A DNA stretch of 64,000 nt from Apoderus coryli (Eukaryota; Arthropoda; Insecta; Coleoptera; Attelabidae): assembly GCA_911728435.2 (NCBI GenBank), contig OU452206.1, forward strand, positions 12,182,297-12,246,296. The letters are read 5' to 3'. Shown in pieces: positions 33,104 to 45,260 of the stretch. Within the stretch, counting starts at the first letter, position 1. Each line of letters begins with the position of its first letter. The position numbers and the translations under genes are program-made. The notes beneath the pieces were generated by a model. The model had not been told where the DNA came from and searched no databases. It was given only the letters and a program-made list of their open reading frames with translations.

Positions 33104-35089
33104 CATCATCATGATTGATTTCGTGGAGTCTGACGTTTTATTTCTTATTTACAATCGTAACTACTGCCTATATATATTTGGCCTATATTTACAAATATAG
33201 GAAGTATGATCAAAATAATATACCAGCCAGAGGTTTCTCAATAAATTATGAAAAAAAAAAAAACAGAAAAGAAAACATTATTTTGCATATTTCACAAAGT
33301 CCAAACAAATAAAAATAATTTATAATTTAAGAGCAACATCCCTCTTCTTATTAATTAATATAGCCACTCTAAACTGCACTGCATCCAACGCTCTGATATC
33401 TTATCGTGCAAGTTGAATATTTTCAACCCAGTCAACCGTCCGCCTATATAATTTGCGCGTAGCAGAAATATCTGTTAGAGAACAATAGGAAACCAACCAG
33501 TAGTGCATGTAGGTATTAAAACTCGGTATAGTAGATTTGGTGTGCAATTTCATCCAACAAATGAGTACAGAATTCGTGATAAGGCAGCTAGTGCACAGCT
33601 TACGTTTTACGTATTAGAGATAGAATTTGCTAGAGATGAGGTATTTTTCAGAAAACGATATTTATCTTTTCCTGGTTGGAATAGACATAAACTTATCTCC
33701 ACACACATTGACGTCAATCGTCGATTCATTTTGCGTTATTGGTGATTTCAGCTATCGCCATCAGACTGTTCAAGAATACGGGATAAGAGTACAGTTTAGT
33801 TCGACCGAATTCCACTCCAGATCAGCTGAGTGATTTTTAAAAGGAAATACATCAAAAATACATTTAAATTGAATCATAAATAAATCGAATACTTTAATCT
33901 GAAAATACATATCTACTAACAAATATACCCATCTCTATAATATCAAATATAACCGCTTGGATTGCTGCCTATGTGGGGGATTAAATAAATATCCTAAATT
34001 TAGTAATACAAGAAATTAAAGCACTTTCTCATATTTCCCATGGCGAGAGAGAGAATTTATTTTCCACCCCTCTAACGATCGGCTTTCACAGCGAACAAGT
34101 GAATTGTATGCTGAACAAAGAATTTATGTTTTTGCATAACCTTTAGGACTTTTTACAATGTTTAACCATTTAAAAACTATTTAAGAAATGTTCTAACTAT
34201 TGTTTTTTCAAAGAACTGTCCACGTAGATTTATGCATGTTTCCATCCGCTCAATTCAACTTTGGAAGCAATTATTCCACTCGTTCGTTGGTATAGTTTAT
34301 CCAACCTTGATCTAAAATATATAAAATTAACGATTCTACCGTTCCCATGCTTCTTTACATTAGAAATGGGCATCGAAATCAGCGTTCTTTTGATACATTT
34401 CTCCCTCGTATATAAGACGTATAATCATGCCTCCCAAAGGACACCGACAGTAATAATAATAACTATAGTGACTGTCAAAAGTATTGGGTTAATGATTAAT
34501 TTCAAATAAATATAATATGTATGAAACAAATAATTTTTGGCAACGTGTTATTTGCTCAGATAATCTAAATAAACCGGATGGACATCATATGGTATGGCGA
34601 AGACTTAATGTGGAATTTACGAAGAAAATTTGTGTCCGACAGTAAAACACGGTGGCAGAATGTTGTAACCATGATCTGTTCAATAGATTTTCTTGGATTA
34701 ATAAAATAAAAGCAGATCTAACAAATTACATAATCATTTTTAATAATACCTCAAATGGATGGTTTTGCAGTCATTGTATCAGACACCGCCGGTATTAGGC
34801 AGTATACCAGTGACACGAGCGGAACACGTTTGTTTTCGTTTTGAGCGGGACTTATTTTGTGACAAGTGTAAGTATATAATATAATAATTGTTATAAAATA
34901 TTTTTACAATAGCAAAACAGTTATACATTTAACTTTAACTATTGCTAATACATACAGGATTTTTAAACATCGTTGGGCATGTATTGTTATGAAAAGTCAA
35001 AAAACGGTGCGCTTATGAACGGCGGCGATCGGTATTGACTTTACAAAGGGATATGCGGAGTTGTGGTTTTTTGTGTCATTTCAAACTAA
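33104..35089. other. no gene recognised; possible 5' exon near 34808-34867
   Basis: Mostly non-coding AT-rich sequence. At 34800-34875 a GC-richer patch with CCAGTGAC and CGGAACACG is followed by a perfect 5' splice site GTAAGTAT at 34868-34875. It could be an untranslated first exon, but nothing downstream confirms it. Confidence 0.25.
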
Positions 35090-35577
35090 TATTGGAAAGA
35101 CTATACAATCAAAATTGCGATTTTGAGGACGTCACAGCTTCTTCTGGTAACTGAAACGTTTGATTTTCGAAAAGGTGAATTGTGAATTAGATCGCGACTG
35201 TACGGAGAATATTCTAAAAATTTGACGTTTTGTTGCTTTAAAAACTTAATTTTCTTTCGAGCTCTGTGAGCAAAGAATTCCGTCAAATAATTGGCCCAAT
35301 CCGCTGTAACAGTTTTTCACCTTGCAGAGGAATTGTTCTTACATGAGCTGCTTTTGAAGTCAATGTCGCAACCACCTTTTTGAAGATATTTTGAAAATGA
35401 AAATTCGAACGTTTATTTCTCACTCAAAACCATTGACAGACGTTTTTAGAGTTTTCTGAGTTGAAATGATCTAGAGTTTCTTGACACCAATTGAATGACT
35501 GTATTAGCTGCTTTCTGTTTTTCAGGCCACAAATGCGGTATCCAACGGGAAAATATTTTTTTACATACAACTTCTGA

Positions 35578-35610
<33 letters not shown>

Positions 35611-35735
35611 TGACGTCTTTAAAATCTTCAAAAATGTCCTAAGCTCCATAGATGTCACATGTCGATCTGCCTTTATGAGACTAGTCAGAACATCGATGTT
35701 TTCGTAACTGCCGTTCTTGATGTCGCTGTCTTGGA
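35090..35735 (-). pseudogene. mariner transposase relic with (AT)n insertion
   Basis: Minus strand. The N-terminal part reads WKGKSIQDSDIKNG, ENIDVLTSLIKADRHVTSME, then after an (AT)n microsatellite (35577-35600) VCKKIFSRWIPHLWPEKQKA, the mariner linker before the catalytic core. Near 35220-35130 the block VKFLEYSPYSRDLIHNSPF corresponds to the third catalytic region (EHPPYSPDLAPCDF in intact proteins), with the SPDL aspartate kept but the context decayed. No functional protein. Confidence 0.65.
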
Positions 35736-36110
35736 TCGACTTACCCTTCCACGTTGGAATTCGCCATAACAACGAGAAATTGTCAAAGCATTCTTGTTCA
35801 GATAATTCGTCTTCTTCTCGGTCCAATTTTAGAATATGAATGAAGTCAATTATTTTGATGGGTGAGCGTTCTTTTAGACTCACTTCACCAAATATTGGGA
35901 ATCTAGAGCATAGTACATGTTCGACCGTCTCATCATCCTCCAGGGACAATCGGTACTCGGAATTTTCCAAGATACCCAACCTCATGAGATGATGAATCAA
36001 ATGGTTGAGATTAAGTCGACTTAACGCCAACCATCCGTTTAATATATTAATAAATTGAGTCGCTACGTTATCCAATAATAACAAGTCCAACATTTTCCTT
36101 AACTTTTCTA
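35736..36110 (-). pseudogene. LINE C-terminal (post-RNase H) relic
   Basis: The minus-strand frame contains LSRLNLNHLIHHLMRLGILE, then YRLSLEDDETVEHVLCSRFP. This matches the segment after RNase H in insect LINEs, where a CRLCxEEDETxEHVLCxC knuckle is usual; here both cysteines of the first pair are lost. It runs without a stop into the neighbouring mariner relic, so the 215-codon frame at 35446-36093 is a chance fusion of two unrelated relics. Confidence 0.6.
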
Positions 36111-39100
36111 GAATACTGTCATAAAGTATAGAAAAGGTGTGCCTTGTCCAATTTTAGAATTTTCCTAACCATTATTATAAATGCATTTGAGGATGTCATA
36201 ACTATACCTACTTATACGTATACTTTTAGATCTGAAGAAAATTATGGACAAGAAAAATAAAAATATATTAATAATCTATCCGATTCTATAAACTGTCAAG
36301 TTATTTCTGTTTTGCCATAATATTAAATTATAACTTGAAAAGATAAATAATATTTAATATACCTACGATCAGTTTAAAAACAAAAAATAACTACAACAAA
36401 AAGGAATTAGTGGTATTTTTTCAGCGTTGTTAATTCCAAATCATATTTTCATACAAATTATAAATCGCACTGTCAGCGAGCATTTTTAACCAATTTGTTT
36501 ACAACAATTTATTACCAACATATGTGTACCCAAAAATATACCTACACTATAACGTCAACATTTGGGCTGTCGATTGGAGCGCGCTTTAGCAGCATCAGGC
36601 AAAAATAAAATTCAAATTTATAAAAACCATTTCGACTATTACGCCGGAAATATTATATACGTATGAATAAAATGCTGGTTTAAATTCCAGTCCATTTGTT
36701 TTTTGTTCTCCAGGCTGAAATAATTACCAGCATTATTTGAATTCACAATATAAAAATGTAATTTGTGTTAGCTTTAGAACAATAATTTGCAAAATCTACA
36801 ATATATAATGGTTTTTGTGGTCCGGTCTCTAAATTGTTTACCTTTTTAATTACACCTTGTCTATTTTAAAAAGATGAAATTAGAAATATAAAGACAGCCT
36901 TGAACAAGTAAATTTGGCAACGTAGAATCCAAGTCGATTGAAACATTTGTAATACGCGGTCTAATTAAATCAGTGCTTATTGAGCTTAATTAAACCAGTT
37001 TTTTATAAAACTAGTAGTGGTAAGTGTGTATAAATATATATCGTCTAAATTTTGTGTAAGTTACAATACCGAATAAAATGTTACTTAATAAAATAAAGTA
37101 ATTTGTTTGGACTCTTTGACGGTGGTTAAAATTGCGGGAAAGAATGTAAAAAGGGGTTAACTTGAAACATACTAATTTTTTAGACCACTGCTGATCGGTG
37201 CCATTTTTCATTACAAAAAAATTACTTAAGTATGTAGGATCCAATACACGTTAAGCTTAACTTGGTAACACTGAACCAATGACTCTAAGAACAGAAATAC
37301 ACCCGATCGATCTTAGATTTCCCCAATTTATAACAATGTCAATTCTCTTACAAAGATCCCAATATACCTTTTACTTGAGAAGCAATCAACGTGGAAAGCT
37401 AAACAAAATATTTGATTGCTCTAGCAAGAATGGACAACGCAAGCAAATTTTTGTAGAATTATCTTTCCAAAAACCATTTCTTGAAGAGCTGTTTTTATTT
37501 CAGAGAAAAACAACGAACTAGATGCCAAAAACACGTAATTACATGAAAATAGAAGAGTGAAGATTTCAAATATTTAAACATATTATGAGACAGTTCTCAT
37601 AGTTTTTGACTTTTAATACCGGCAACAATATAGCAATGTTGCCAAAATGTCTCTAAATTAGCACAGTACGTTACATTGTATTTGCCTTTAAGTGCAAATG
37701 GTAATGATATAACACATATACATTGTTAGAGAAACTATAGATGCCGAAATTTTTATCTCACAACTCATCCGAAAGCTATTTATGCAAATTGAATTTATGA
37801 GATTTCATTAAATGCCGCATATTCCGAAACATACATAAGCCAAAATACACAGTTCTAATTATAACTACTGTCCCACGTCAAACTAATTTGTTCCCTACCC
37901 TAGTTTCTATTCAGAATCGGAAACTCTCTCTCCACTCTATCTCTATTGCACGATCTGTCTCCTTTCGACTCATACTCCAAAAGTTTCTCGTCAACGAATA
38001 TCCTCCCCTGAAATTGCTAAAGGCAAACTTCACTTGTTTGTTAATAACTTGTTTATGTTTGAGTGCGCCACGGCATTTCACGAGGAAAATACAAAACCCC
38101 AACGTGAATATACATACATACATACCTTGTATTTGTATAACATTGTAACATACCTTCTAATACTACTAATACATATCGAGTTTATAATATGCACTTCAGG
38201 GTTTCACTTGTGCCTTGTTGTTCGCAACTAATTGAATATCTGGCATCTATATAGACTTAGGGACAGATTTTATCGGACAGTCTGGAACTATGTATGGTTA
38301 GGCTCTTTAATAACGGTATCCATTTGTGGAACAAAAGTTAATGGACCTGACAAAGGTCTATTTAATCAAAATATACACCATGTGGCAGATGTCACATATA
38401 CGACTACATAGAATGAAAGTGATATTCTACTAAATGAAAACAAAGCCATACTGAGAAACGAAAGAGAAATTGAATTCCATCTTTAAGATCATGATTTGCT
38501 TAACGACTCATTCTACTTCAACTTCAGCTCCTAAGTGAGTAGCATCTCTACAAATAATCCAAGGTCTTATGTCTTCTCAGAATACTATACAGGGTGATTG
38601 TTGATGGTACATAAGACTTTTTGAGAAAACTATAAGCATACGATTATTTACAAAAATTTGAGTAATTATATTGATGTCAATTTACTAGAGATAAATATAA
38701 ATTCATGCCCCTTCCAATTATACTGAAAGTTGATATCGACATTCAGAATATTTAGCTGAAATAAAAGGCGTTCCATTTGAGAAAATTGACTTATCATTTT
38801 TATTAGTAGATCACACTACGCGACCACCCTGGAACCATATGGGTTAATCTGTCAAGATACTTGACTTTTCTAAGATATTTTTCAACTACCATCAAAATTT
38901 CAAGGGACTGTCTAATCAGGTGACGAAACCACGGAAACCTGTTTTAGGCCAGCAAAAATCATTCAAAATAAATTATTTATTCAGAAACAGTTAAAGATAG
39001 ACGGAAGTGTTAAGACCAAATAGTTCAAAACAGATAAGGCATCCAAAAATACAATTATATACAGTGTGTTGCATTTTAAATAAGCAATTTAATAACAACT

Positions 39101-39215
39101 TCTGGTATAACCGGAAGTGGTACAAATATCACACTGTTATAGAGTGATATATTGTATGCTCCGTTTTCCCAAAACTTCTAATGTCCCATCCACCCACAGG
39201 TAGTAGTATAGTATA
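36111..39215. other. no gene recognised
   Basis: About 3.1 kb of AT-rich non-coding DNA. Isolated Tc1/mariner-like termini: TACAGGGTG at about 38589 and TACAGTGTG at 39060. Stretch 39080-39125 (TAACAACTTCTGGTATAACC) resembles a dispersed repeat. No partner ends found. Confidence 0.4.
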
Positions 39216-39217
39216 TA

Positions 39218-39534
39218 CACGGTGGGAAAAAATGGAAAGGTGTTTTCGAAATAAAAATAACTCAGCTGTTTCGTAACTCTACTTCGATAAACCTCGGAAG
39301 TGGGTGCAATTGGCATTGATTTGTATGACAGCGTGATGCGAAACTTTGAGGAACGACTGCATTGCAGAGAACGGACGTCATCTGCCTATCATATTATTTT
39401 CAAAACGTAATTTAACTTTTTTATTGTTAAATTTCAACAATTAAACTTTAATTCTTGGTAATACATTTTTTTACAGTTACAAAACAGCTGAGTTATTTTT
39501 ATTTCAAAAACACCCTTCTATTCTGCCCACCCTG
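39218..39534. mobile_element. MITE of Tc1/mariner type, about 60-bp TIRs
   Basis: The left end starts CACGGTGGGAAAAAATGG and the right end, reversed, starts CAGGGTGGGCAGAATAG; similarity continues through AACTCAGCTGTTT for about 60 bp. TA flanks both sides (39216-39217, 39535-39536). 317 bp, non-coding. Confidence 0.8.
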
Positions 39535-39536
39535 TA

Positions 39537-40049
39537 CTACTCAAAATCTCTCGTCCTCTAATTACGAATATTTTTCGTTAAAAAAAAATACTTTTAAAAT
39601 AAACCTGAGTAACAATTTTAATTTGATTATTAATTAATTTATTACCTTGTCAAAAAATTCGCAACTTTATTTTATCCTAATTGGTTTATGTAAATCATTT
39701 AATATATTTATCATCTCAATGACACTTCGCTGAAAATCCAAGTCAGATACTCTTATTATTCCAAACGCATCGACGGCCCATTGAAAACATAAAATAAACA
39801 GACCTTAATTAACACCACACATCACAGTTGATATACAAAGGCAGGCAGCGTATAGTTGCGTTGTGGATATTTCATTTGACAGATACAGCAAAATAACTAT
39901 ACTGGTAATATCGGAACCTCCAGATAAAGGACATTAATATATCTACACGATCCGACAAAGCTTACGACTAGGTATTCACATTCAGATTCCACTATTTGAC
40001 AGTTGTGGTTACATTTCAATTTTAAACAGAATCGGGCTATAGTTCAAAT
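39537..40049. other. no gene recognised
   Basis: AT-rich non-coding sequence. Confidence 0.45.
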
Positions 40050-40830
40050 TGCGTAATTAGAATAAAATGAATGATTCTCTGAAACAGTCTTTTATCCCCT
40101 TCAAAGTAATTCTCCTCGGATATAAAACACTAGTGGCAGAGCTTTTTTCAATCCTCGAAGCACTTCTGATATCTGCTTTATGCGAAGCGGTCTTTATCTC
40201 CTCAATTGTGGCCAAACCACATCTTTTCAGTTTTGGGAATACGAAAAGTCGCAGCATGATTACATGTTGTTTCTGGTCAAAAGTCACGCACAAACAACGA
40301 TGTATGATCAGAAGCATTATCGTGAGGCAAAACCCATTAATTTTTTCGCCACAAATCCTGGCGTGTTCTTCGTATTACATCACGAGCGCGAGGCATAACC
40401 GTACGACTTTCTGACAAGAACTCACGACGTACCAGGCCATTGTAATCGAAAATCCAGTTAGCTAAACCTTCACATTTGACCGAGCATGGCGGGCTTTTTT
40501 CGGCCTTGGCTCTCTGGGATTATTGGCATATATATCCATGTTTCTTCACCAATTATAACCCTTTTGCGCAAATCGGGATCTTCGTGGACGTCATTTAACA
40601 GCTCCTGAACGATGCTTATGCGATGGTCAAAATTTAGCAATTTGCGCAAGTTATCTAATGGTAAAGCGACGATTCTCCATAACAATTGTTTTCGTACTTC
40701 AACGTTTTCAGCGGTTGTAGACGAGCTGGAACGTCATTAACATCTCGTCTTTGTGTGAAGGGCTTCTACCACTTATAAGCACTTTCTTTTCCCAAAGTAG
40801 ACTCGTCAAATGCCACACATTTTTCAGACA
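40050..40830 (-). pseudogene. mariner transposase relic
   Basis: Minus strand. Near 40820-40700 the helix-turn-helix region is recognisable (ESAYKW in one frame, ARLQPLKTLKYENNC in another). Then ISIVQELLNDVHEDPDLRKR and IIGEETWIYMPIIPESQ, the first catalytic block, where the usual GDETW aspartate is replaced by glutamate. The C-terminal part at 40317-40057 reads LRLFVFPKLKRCGLATIEEI, matching the FPKLK...ATIEEIK tail of mariner proteins. Several frame changes and the substitution of the first catalytic aspartate make it inactive. Confidence 0.75.
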
Positions 40831-40924
40831 AAATTTACGGATTTTTGTTTATCCAGTTTATTCGATAGCAATTCTGTCAAAATTCGATTACAAATGCAAT
40901 GTGTACCAACAGAAGAAAAAACAA

Positions 40925-41445
40925 ATGTAAGTACCAAATAATAGAAGCTTACGGAGAATACAATGTAATCTACACAGATGCTACAAAGTAGGCGTTACAT
41001 CAAAAGAACTAAAGCTTAAAATGAAGCTTTCAGACGAAAACTCAATTTATTCCGCAGTAGTTTTGCGATCTCACAGGCTTTAAGATCAATACTAAATATA
41101 AATACATGTACCAAATTCTTAATTATAACGGACTCTCTCAGCTTTAAACAAATGTTCCCTAAGCATTCACTTTTACAATAACAATCAAACAAAAATGATA
41201 GAATTTATGTGGGTGCCACCTCATGTAGGCATTGTGGGCAATGAAGAAGCAGACTCCATGGCAAGCGAAGCCCCGATAAATCCGTCATCGGAAATAATAA
41301 AAAACGCGGTACCAGATATCAAGATGCTGATTAAGAGCAAAATCATGGATTACTGACAGAATATATGGAGAAACTCCACCTCTAAGTTGGCCGAAGTCAA
41401 GAAATTCGTCGCAAAAAGGAAAATGTAATTATAAGACGTGGAGCA
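40925..41445 (+). pseudogene. LINE RNase H domain relic
   Basis: Plus strand, several frames. 40929-40970 gives EAYGEYNVIYTDATK, the first RNase H block with its aspartate. About 41195-41390 gives IEFMWVPPHVGIVGNEEADS, then MASEAPINPSSEIIKNAVPD, with the histidine and final aspartate region of RNase H. Stops and shifts separate the parts. This is the 3' part of ORF2 of an R1/I/Jockey-type LINE; the reverse transcriptase is not present. Confidence 0.75.
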
Positions 41446-41489
41446 GACGTGTATTATTTCCAATAACAATTATTTCCAATTCCACTAAC

Positions 41490-41508
41490 AACCTAACCTA
41501 ACCTAAAA
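41490..41508. repeat. short telomere-like (CCTAA)3
   Basis: AACCTAACCTAACCTAAAA, three units of the insect telomere repeat (TTAGG on the other strand), about 50 bp beyond the LINE RNase H relic. It may be part of the LINE 3' end or an interstitial telomere-like run. Confidence 0.6.
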
Positions 41509-43060
41509 TTATATCCAGATAAAGCTTTACATGGTATAACTCGACCTTTGTCGGACCAAGTATAAATGTGAATATATCGGAGCGGACGGACAGCAAAGTT
41601 TTGATGTAATAGGGTCGCTTCCATAGGACTGAACACGTACAATAACGTGAGCTGGTTTCAAATAGATTCAGTGTTAATGCGGGATATTTGACATTATTCG
41701 CGAATCTATATAGTCCTCCTGCATAGCAGATACATCGGTAATTTTTATTCGTGCTTGCCTGTGCCTCCGGTTAAATGTTTCTCTTTTCATTACAGGCAAA
41801 TTCAACATGCCATCATGTAGTAGTAGCTAGTTAATTTGACGATACTCACAAAGTAATATTAATTGCAGGACTGCTTTATCGGTTTTCACCGCATATTCTA
41901 ACATTCTAGTAGATTCGAGAAAACACAATGACAGTTTTAAGCGATTCTTATATTAACTGGAGTTTCACTCCAAAACTTCTGTTTTATCATCGTCTAGATG
42001 TAATTTTTCACACATGGACCAGCCCATGTAAAATTCATTAATTACAACATTGTCTTTGTCCACTTTAATTTTTTTACCTCTATTCAATTCGTCTACTACT
42101 CTCTGTTCGTCAGCTTCAGTCGTCATTTTCATTATTATATTTTTGCCTTTATGTTTAATTCACGTTTGTAGCGTTTTTTTTTTCCTATATGGCACAAAAG
42201 CTGCAGACAGACTCTTTTTTTGCATATATGAAAATTCAGAGTCAGCGGGAGATTGAGGCTTGTGACTAGATTATATTACTCTACTATTTCATGCTGTAGA
42301 ATACACAATAAAGCATTAGGACACAGAGATATACCCTATATCCACATCCAAGTACAACCGACTAAACGGAAGTATAAATCTTTAAACTATGGGTCTGCAT
42401 CAATTTTTACATTGAAGTTTACGTTATAATCCTATCAACTTCGAACTTTGCCCTAACTTTAGATTGAAACTAGTTGCTGTTATACTGTCCCAATAACATC
42501 CATGTAAATATTAATCAGTAACAAAGTATACTAAAGTAGGTAAAATTGATGAAAACTTTACAACTTACTTGTTAGTTTTCTCACCGAATTTGGAAACTGT
42601 GGATTCGACTAAAGTCCCAAAATACACTTGATAACTGTCATTTTAATATACAAATTATCTATTTTGATACAGGTGACAACTATATGAAACCACACATGTA
42701 AATGCATCCTCCTGGACTCATTGTACTACCTATTTGCCTTTTATAATCTGACATAATGGCTAGTAGCTACCAGAGTTCCCATTTCCATGAATGTTGGAAA
42801 ACAATAGCTACCATATGTCGTATTACACATAGCGAAAAGCCTTTGCTGTGTGTTGTCTACATGCTGATTCCAGTGATTAGCTATAGCTAGGGTTTTGGTT
42901 GTTGGACGCTCTGAACTACCACCATTACAGTATCTCACGTCGTTGTTATCCCTTCACATATATATCGTACATCCCTCTGCTGTTTATGCCAATTGTATAT
43001 GTGTATTGTATTCAGCAATGTTATGGTATAATGATAATTTTTCAAGATTTTACTGTAACT
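41509..43060. other. no gene recognised
   Basis: AT-rich sequence, no domain or repeat that I can support. Confidence 0.45.
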
Positions 43061-43659
43061 ACGTTAAATTAACGCATTTCTAGCGAAGTATAATCAGATG
43101 TTTTATTTAAAAAAAACAAGAAATCCTTTTGGGTCTTATCTATGAGAAAAGCCATTCAGGGTTATAAAAAAAACTTAAAATATGGGTTAAAAACCTAATC
43201 AAATAAATGAAATTCCATTTGAGACACCCTGTATATAAAAAAAAATTATGAGACATTCTAACAAATTAAGAAAACTCAAGAGTTTTCCTATTAATTAGGT
43301 TTTGCCGTGCCCAAAAATCTTAAAAAATAAGTGAAAACATTTTTGAGTTCCCTTGCATCTTAATTGTATAACTACACATCTTTAAAAAAAACCGTTTATA
43401 GTGAAATGCTAAAAAATATCAAAAAAATCAATTTTTTACTTCCTACATCAAACAATTTATTAAGAGCATTAATAAATGAGTAGGAAATTTTTTAAGTTAC
43501 GTAGATAACCTCTAGGAACTATATAGTCTCACCCTAATGTATTCTTGATTAAAAATGAAAAAAATTAAAAAATTGTTCAAAAAATGACAATAAAAAAAAT
43601 AATAAAAAAAAACGTTAAATTAACGCATTTCTATCGAAGTATAATCAGATGTTTTATTA
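43061..43659. repeat. 48-bp direct repeat bracketing A-rich insert
   Basis: ACGTTAAATTAACGCATTTC begins at 43061 and again at 43612. The match covers about 48 bp with one mismatch seen. The roughly 500 bp between are AT-rich, contain an ACACCCTGTATA terminus at 43225-43236, and end with an A-rich run just before the second copy. Either a duplication or an unusually long target-site duplication. Confidence 0.55.
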
Positions 43660-43759
43660 AAAAAGAAAATATATTTGCCTATATTTGAAAAGCAGCAGAA
43701 ATGCTTTCCAATTTCTCGAAACCCAATAGGCAGCATTGGAAAGCGTCCAGTGCTTTATT

Positions 43760-44818
43760 CAGTGGCGGCTCGTGAGGTCTGAAAGAGGTGAGGCACAACA
43801 AGTAGTTAGAGTAGCTAGATAATAACATTTTGCGAAACCCACCATTACCATTAAAACTTTCTGTAAGTGAAGTCCATCCTCCTAGATTTCTGAACAGCAA
43901 AGTGGTTGATGACTTGATCATTAAAATTTGAAATGGACTTCACAACTTTTTTTTCAATAGATAGCATTGCTAACGCGCACAACCTTTCCTGGTCCATAGT
44001 GTTCCTTAAAAATGTTTTGATCCGTTTGAGGGTAGAGAAACATATTTCGCTTTCTGCATAGGGAAAGTACACAAAACAGTCAGCAATTCCACAGATTCAC
44101 TAAATGTTGATGTTAAATTGTTTTGGATAAACATTTGTAACAGAGGCACAGCCCCACTGTGTTGCAGAAAGATGGTTCGATATTAACCAAATTTTTCAGT
44201 TTCAAATAAATTTGCAACAGTTAGGTGTCCATCAAAACTTTTTTTATAGTAATTCGATCCTCAAATGATAATTTAACATTATTTCCATTCATATATTGCA
44301 CTGAATTCATCTTAACTATTGTAATTGTTCAAAATCAAATTATTCACTTTATAATATTCAAAAAGCGCGATCGCGAAAAAAAAAACACCACACGCACAAA
44401 TTTTATTCGCATAGACTGATGGGTAGGGCGGCACCCCAGATATGACGTCACAAATGCGTTTAATTTCTACTGTTACTAGCGCATAGCGAAGCGATGCATT
44501 GCTGTCTCTGTTTTTCGCACGCGCTAGCAAAGAAAACAATAGAGGCACAAAAATTTTGTGTCCAAGAGCATCGTAATATGTACTAAGACCTACGTTCTGT
44601 TTCATTTCCGTGAATAGACGGAATCGACGCGCTGCAAGAGTGATTATAGCATAGACAGGGCCGTCTTCGATTCAAATTTTCAAATGCAAAATTTTATAGG
44701 GAATTCTAACGAAATCACATCGAATCTGGTGCGAAGTATAAAATCTAAAATTATTTTTTCCACTTCATTTTTTAGGTAGGGCCCGTGCCCACGAGCCCTT
44801 ATAGACCAACCGCCACTG
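43760..44818 (-). mobile_element. hAT element, 1059 bp, internally deleted
   Basis: Starts CAGTGGCGGCTCGTGAGG and ends, read in reverse, CAGTGGCGGTTGGTC followed by GGGCTCGTG. A perfect 8-bp duplication GCTTTATT flanks it (43752-43759 and 44819-44826). It contains the 3' end of a hAT transposase gene on the minus strand and is therefore a shortened derivative of an autonomous element. Confidence 0.85.
43850..44090 (-). pseudogene. hAT transposase C-terminal fragment
   Basis: The minus strand reads ICFSTLKRIKTFLRNTMDQE, then RLCALAMLSIEKKVVKSISN, FNDQVINHFAVQKSRRMDF. This is the C-terminal dimerisation region of hAT transposases of the kind related to ZMYM1-like host proteins (STLKRIKTxLRNTM...RLxxLALLSIE). 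The zinc finger and catalytic core are missing. It marks the element's polarity: the 3' end of the gene faces 43760. Confidence 0.8.
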
Positions 44819-44826
44819 GCTTTATT

Positions 44827-45119
44827 ATACTCCAGAGTTACTTTAGTCGTACGGTCTGACATGGAGCAATAAAATTGAAAAATTGTGCAGCAGAAAAATC
44901 GAGCGAAATTCCCCATATTGAAAATATCGTTCCCTTTTTAGTCACAAAAGGCTTTTTAAAGCAGGAAAATATTATAAGAAGTAGGGCACACTGCCAAACT
45001 CCCTGCGCAAAATATAGAACTTCCCGTTTGGAAGCAATTGAGTACTGTGTGACAACCCAATAATCCATATTGTTACCTTTAGTGCATACAATTCTTGAGC
45101 TTCTTTGGCAGTTGTGTCA
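44827..45119. other. no gene recognised
   Basis: Non-coding sequence next to the hAT element. Confidence 0.4.
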
Positions 45120-45260
45120 TACAAACATGACCAAATCAGCACCACGATGGCAGACCAGATGATTTATATAGATTCGAACGAGCAACGGCCCTAGAACCGT
45201 GCCTTGAGGCACATCTTCAAATATGCAATTATTAATATCCACAATTTTGAGTTCTAATAA
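45120..45260 (-). pseudogene. LINE reverse transcriptase fragment
   Basis: The minus strand gives CIFEDVPQGTVLGPLLVRIY followed by INHLV, the GVPQGTVLGPLLFxIYINDL block of non-LTR reverse transcriptases. Only this piece is recognisable. Confidence 0.7.

Noticed and set aside
33115..33312. Hydrophobic 65-codon frame after the R1-like LINE
   Set aside because: Low-complexity composition with an A-rich run and no supporting signals.
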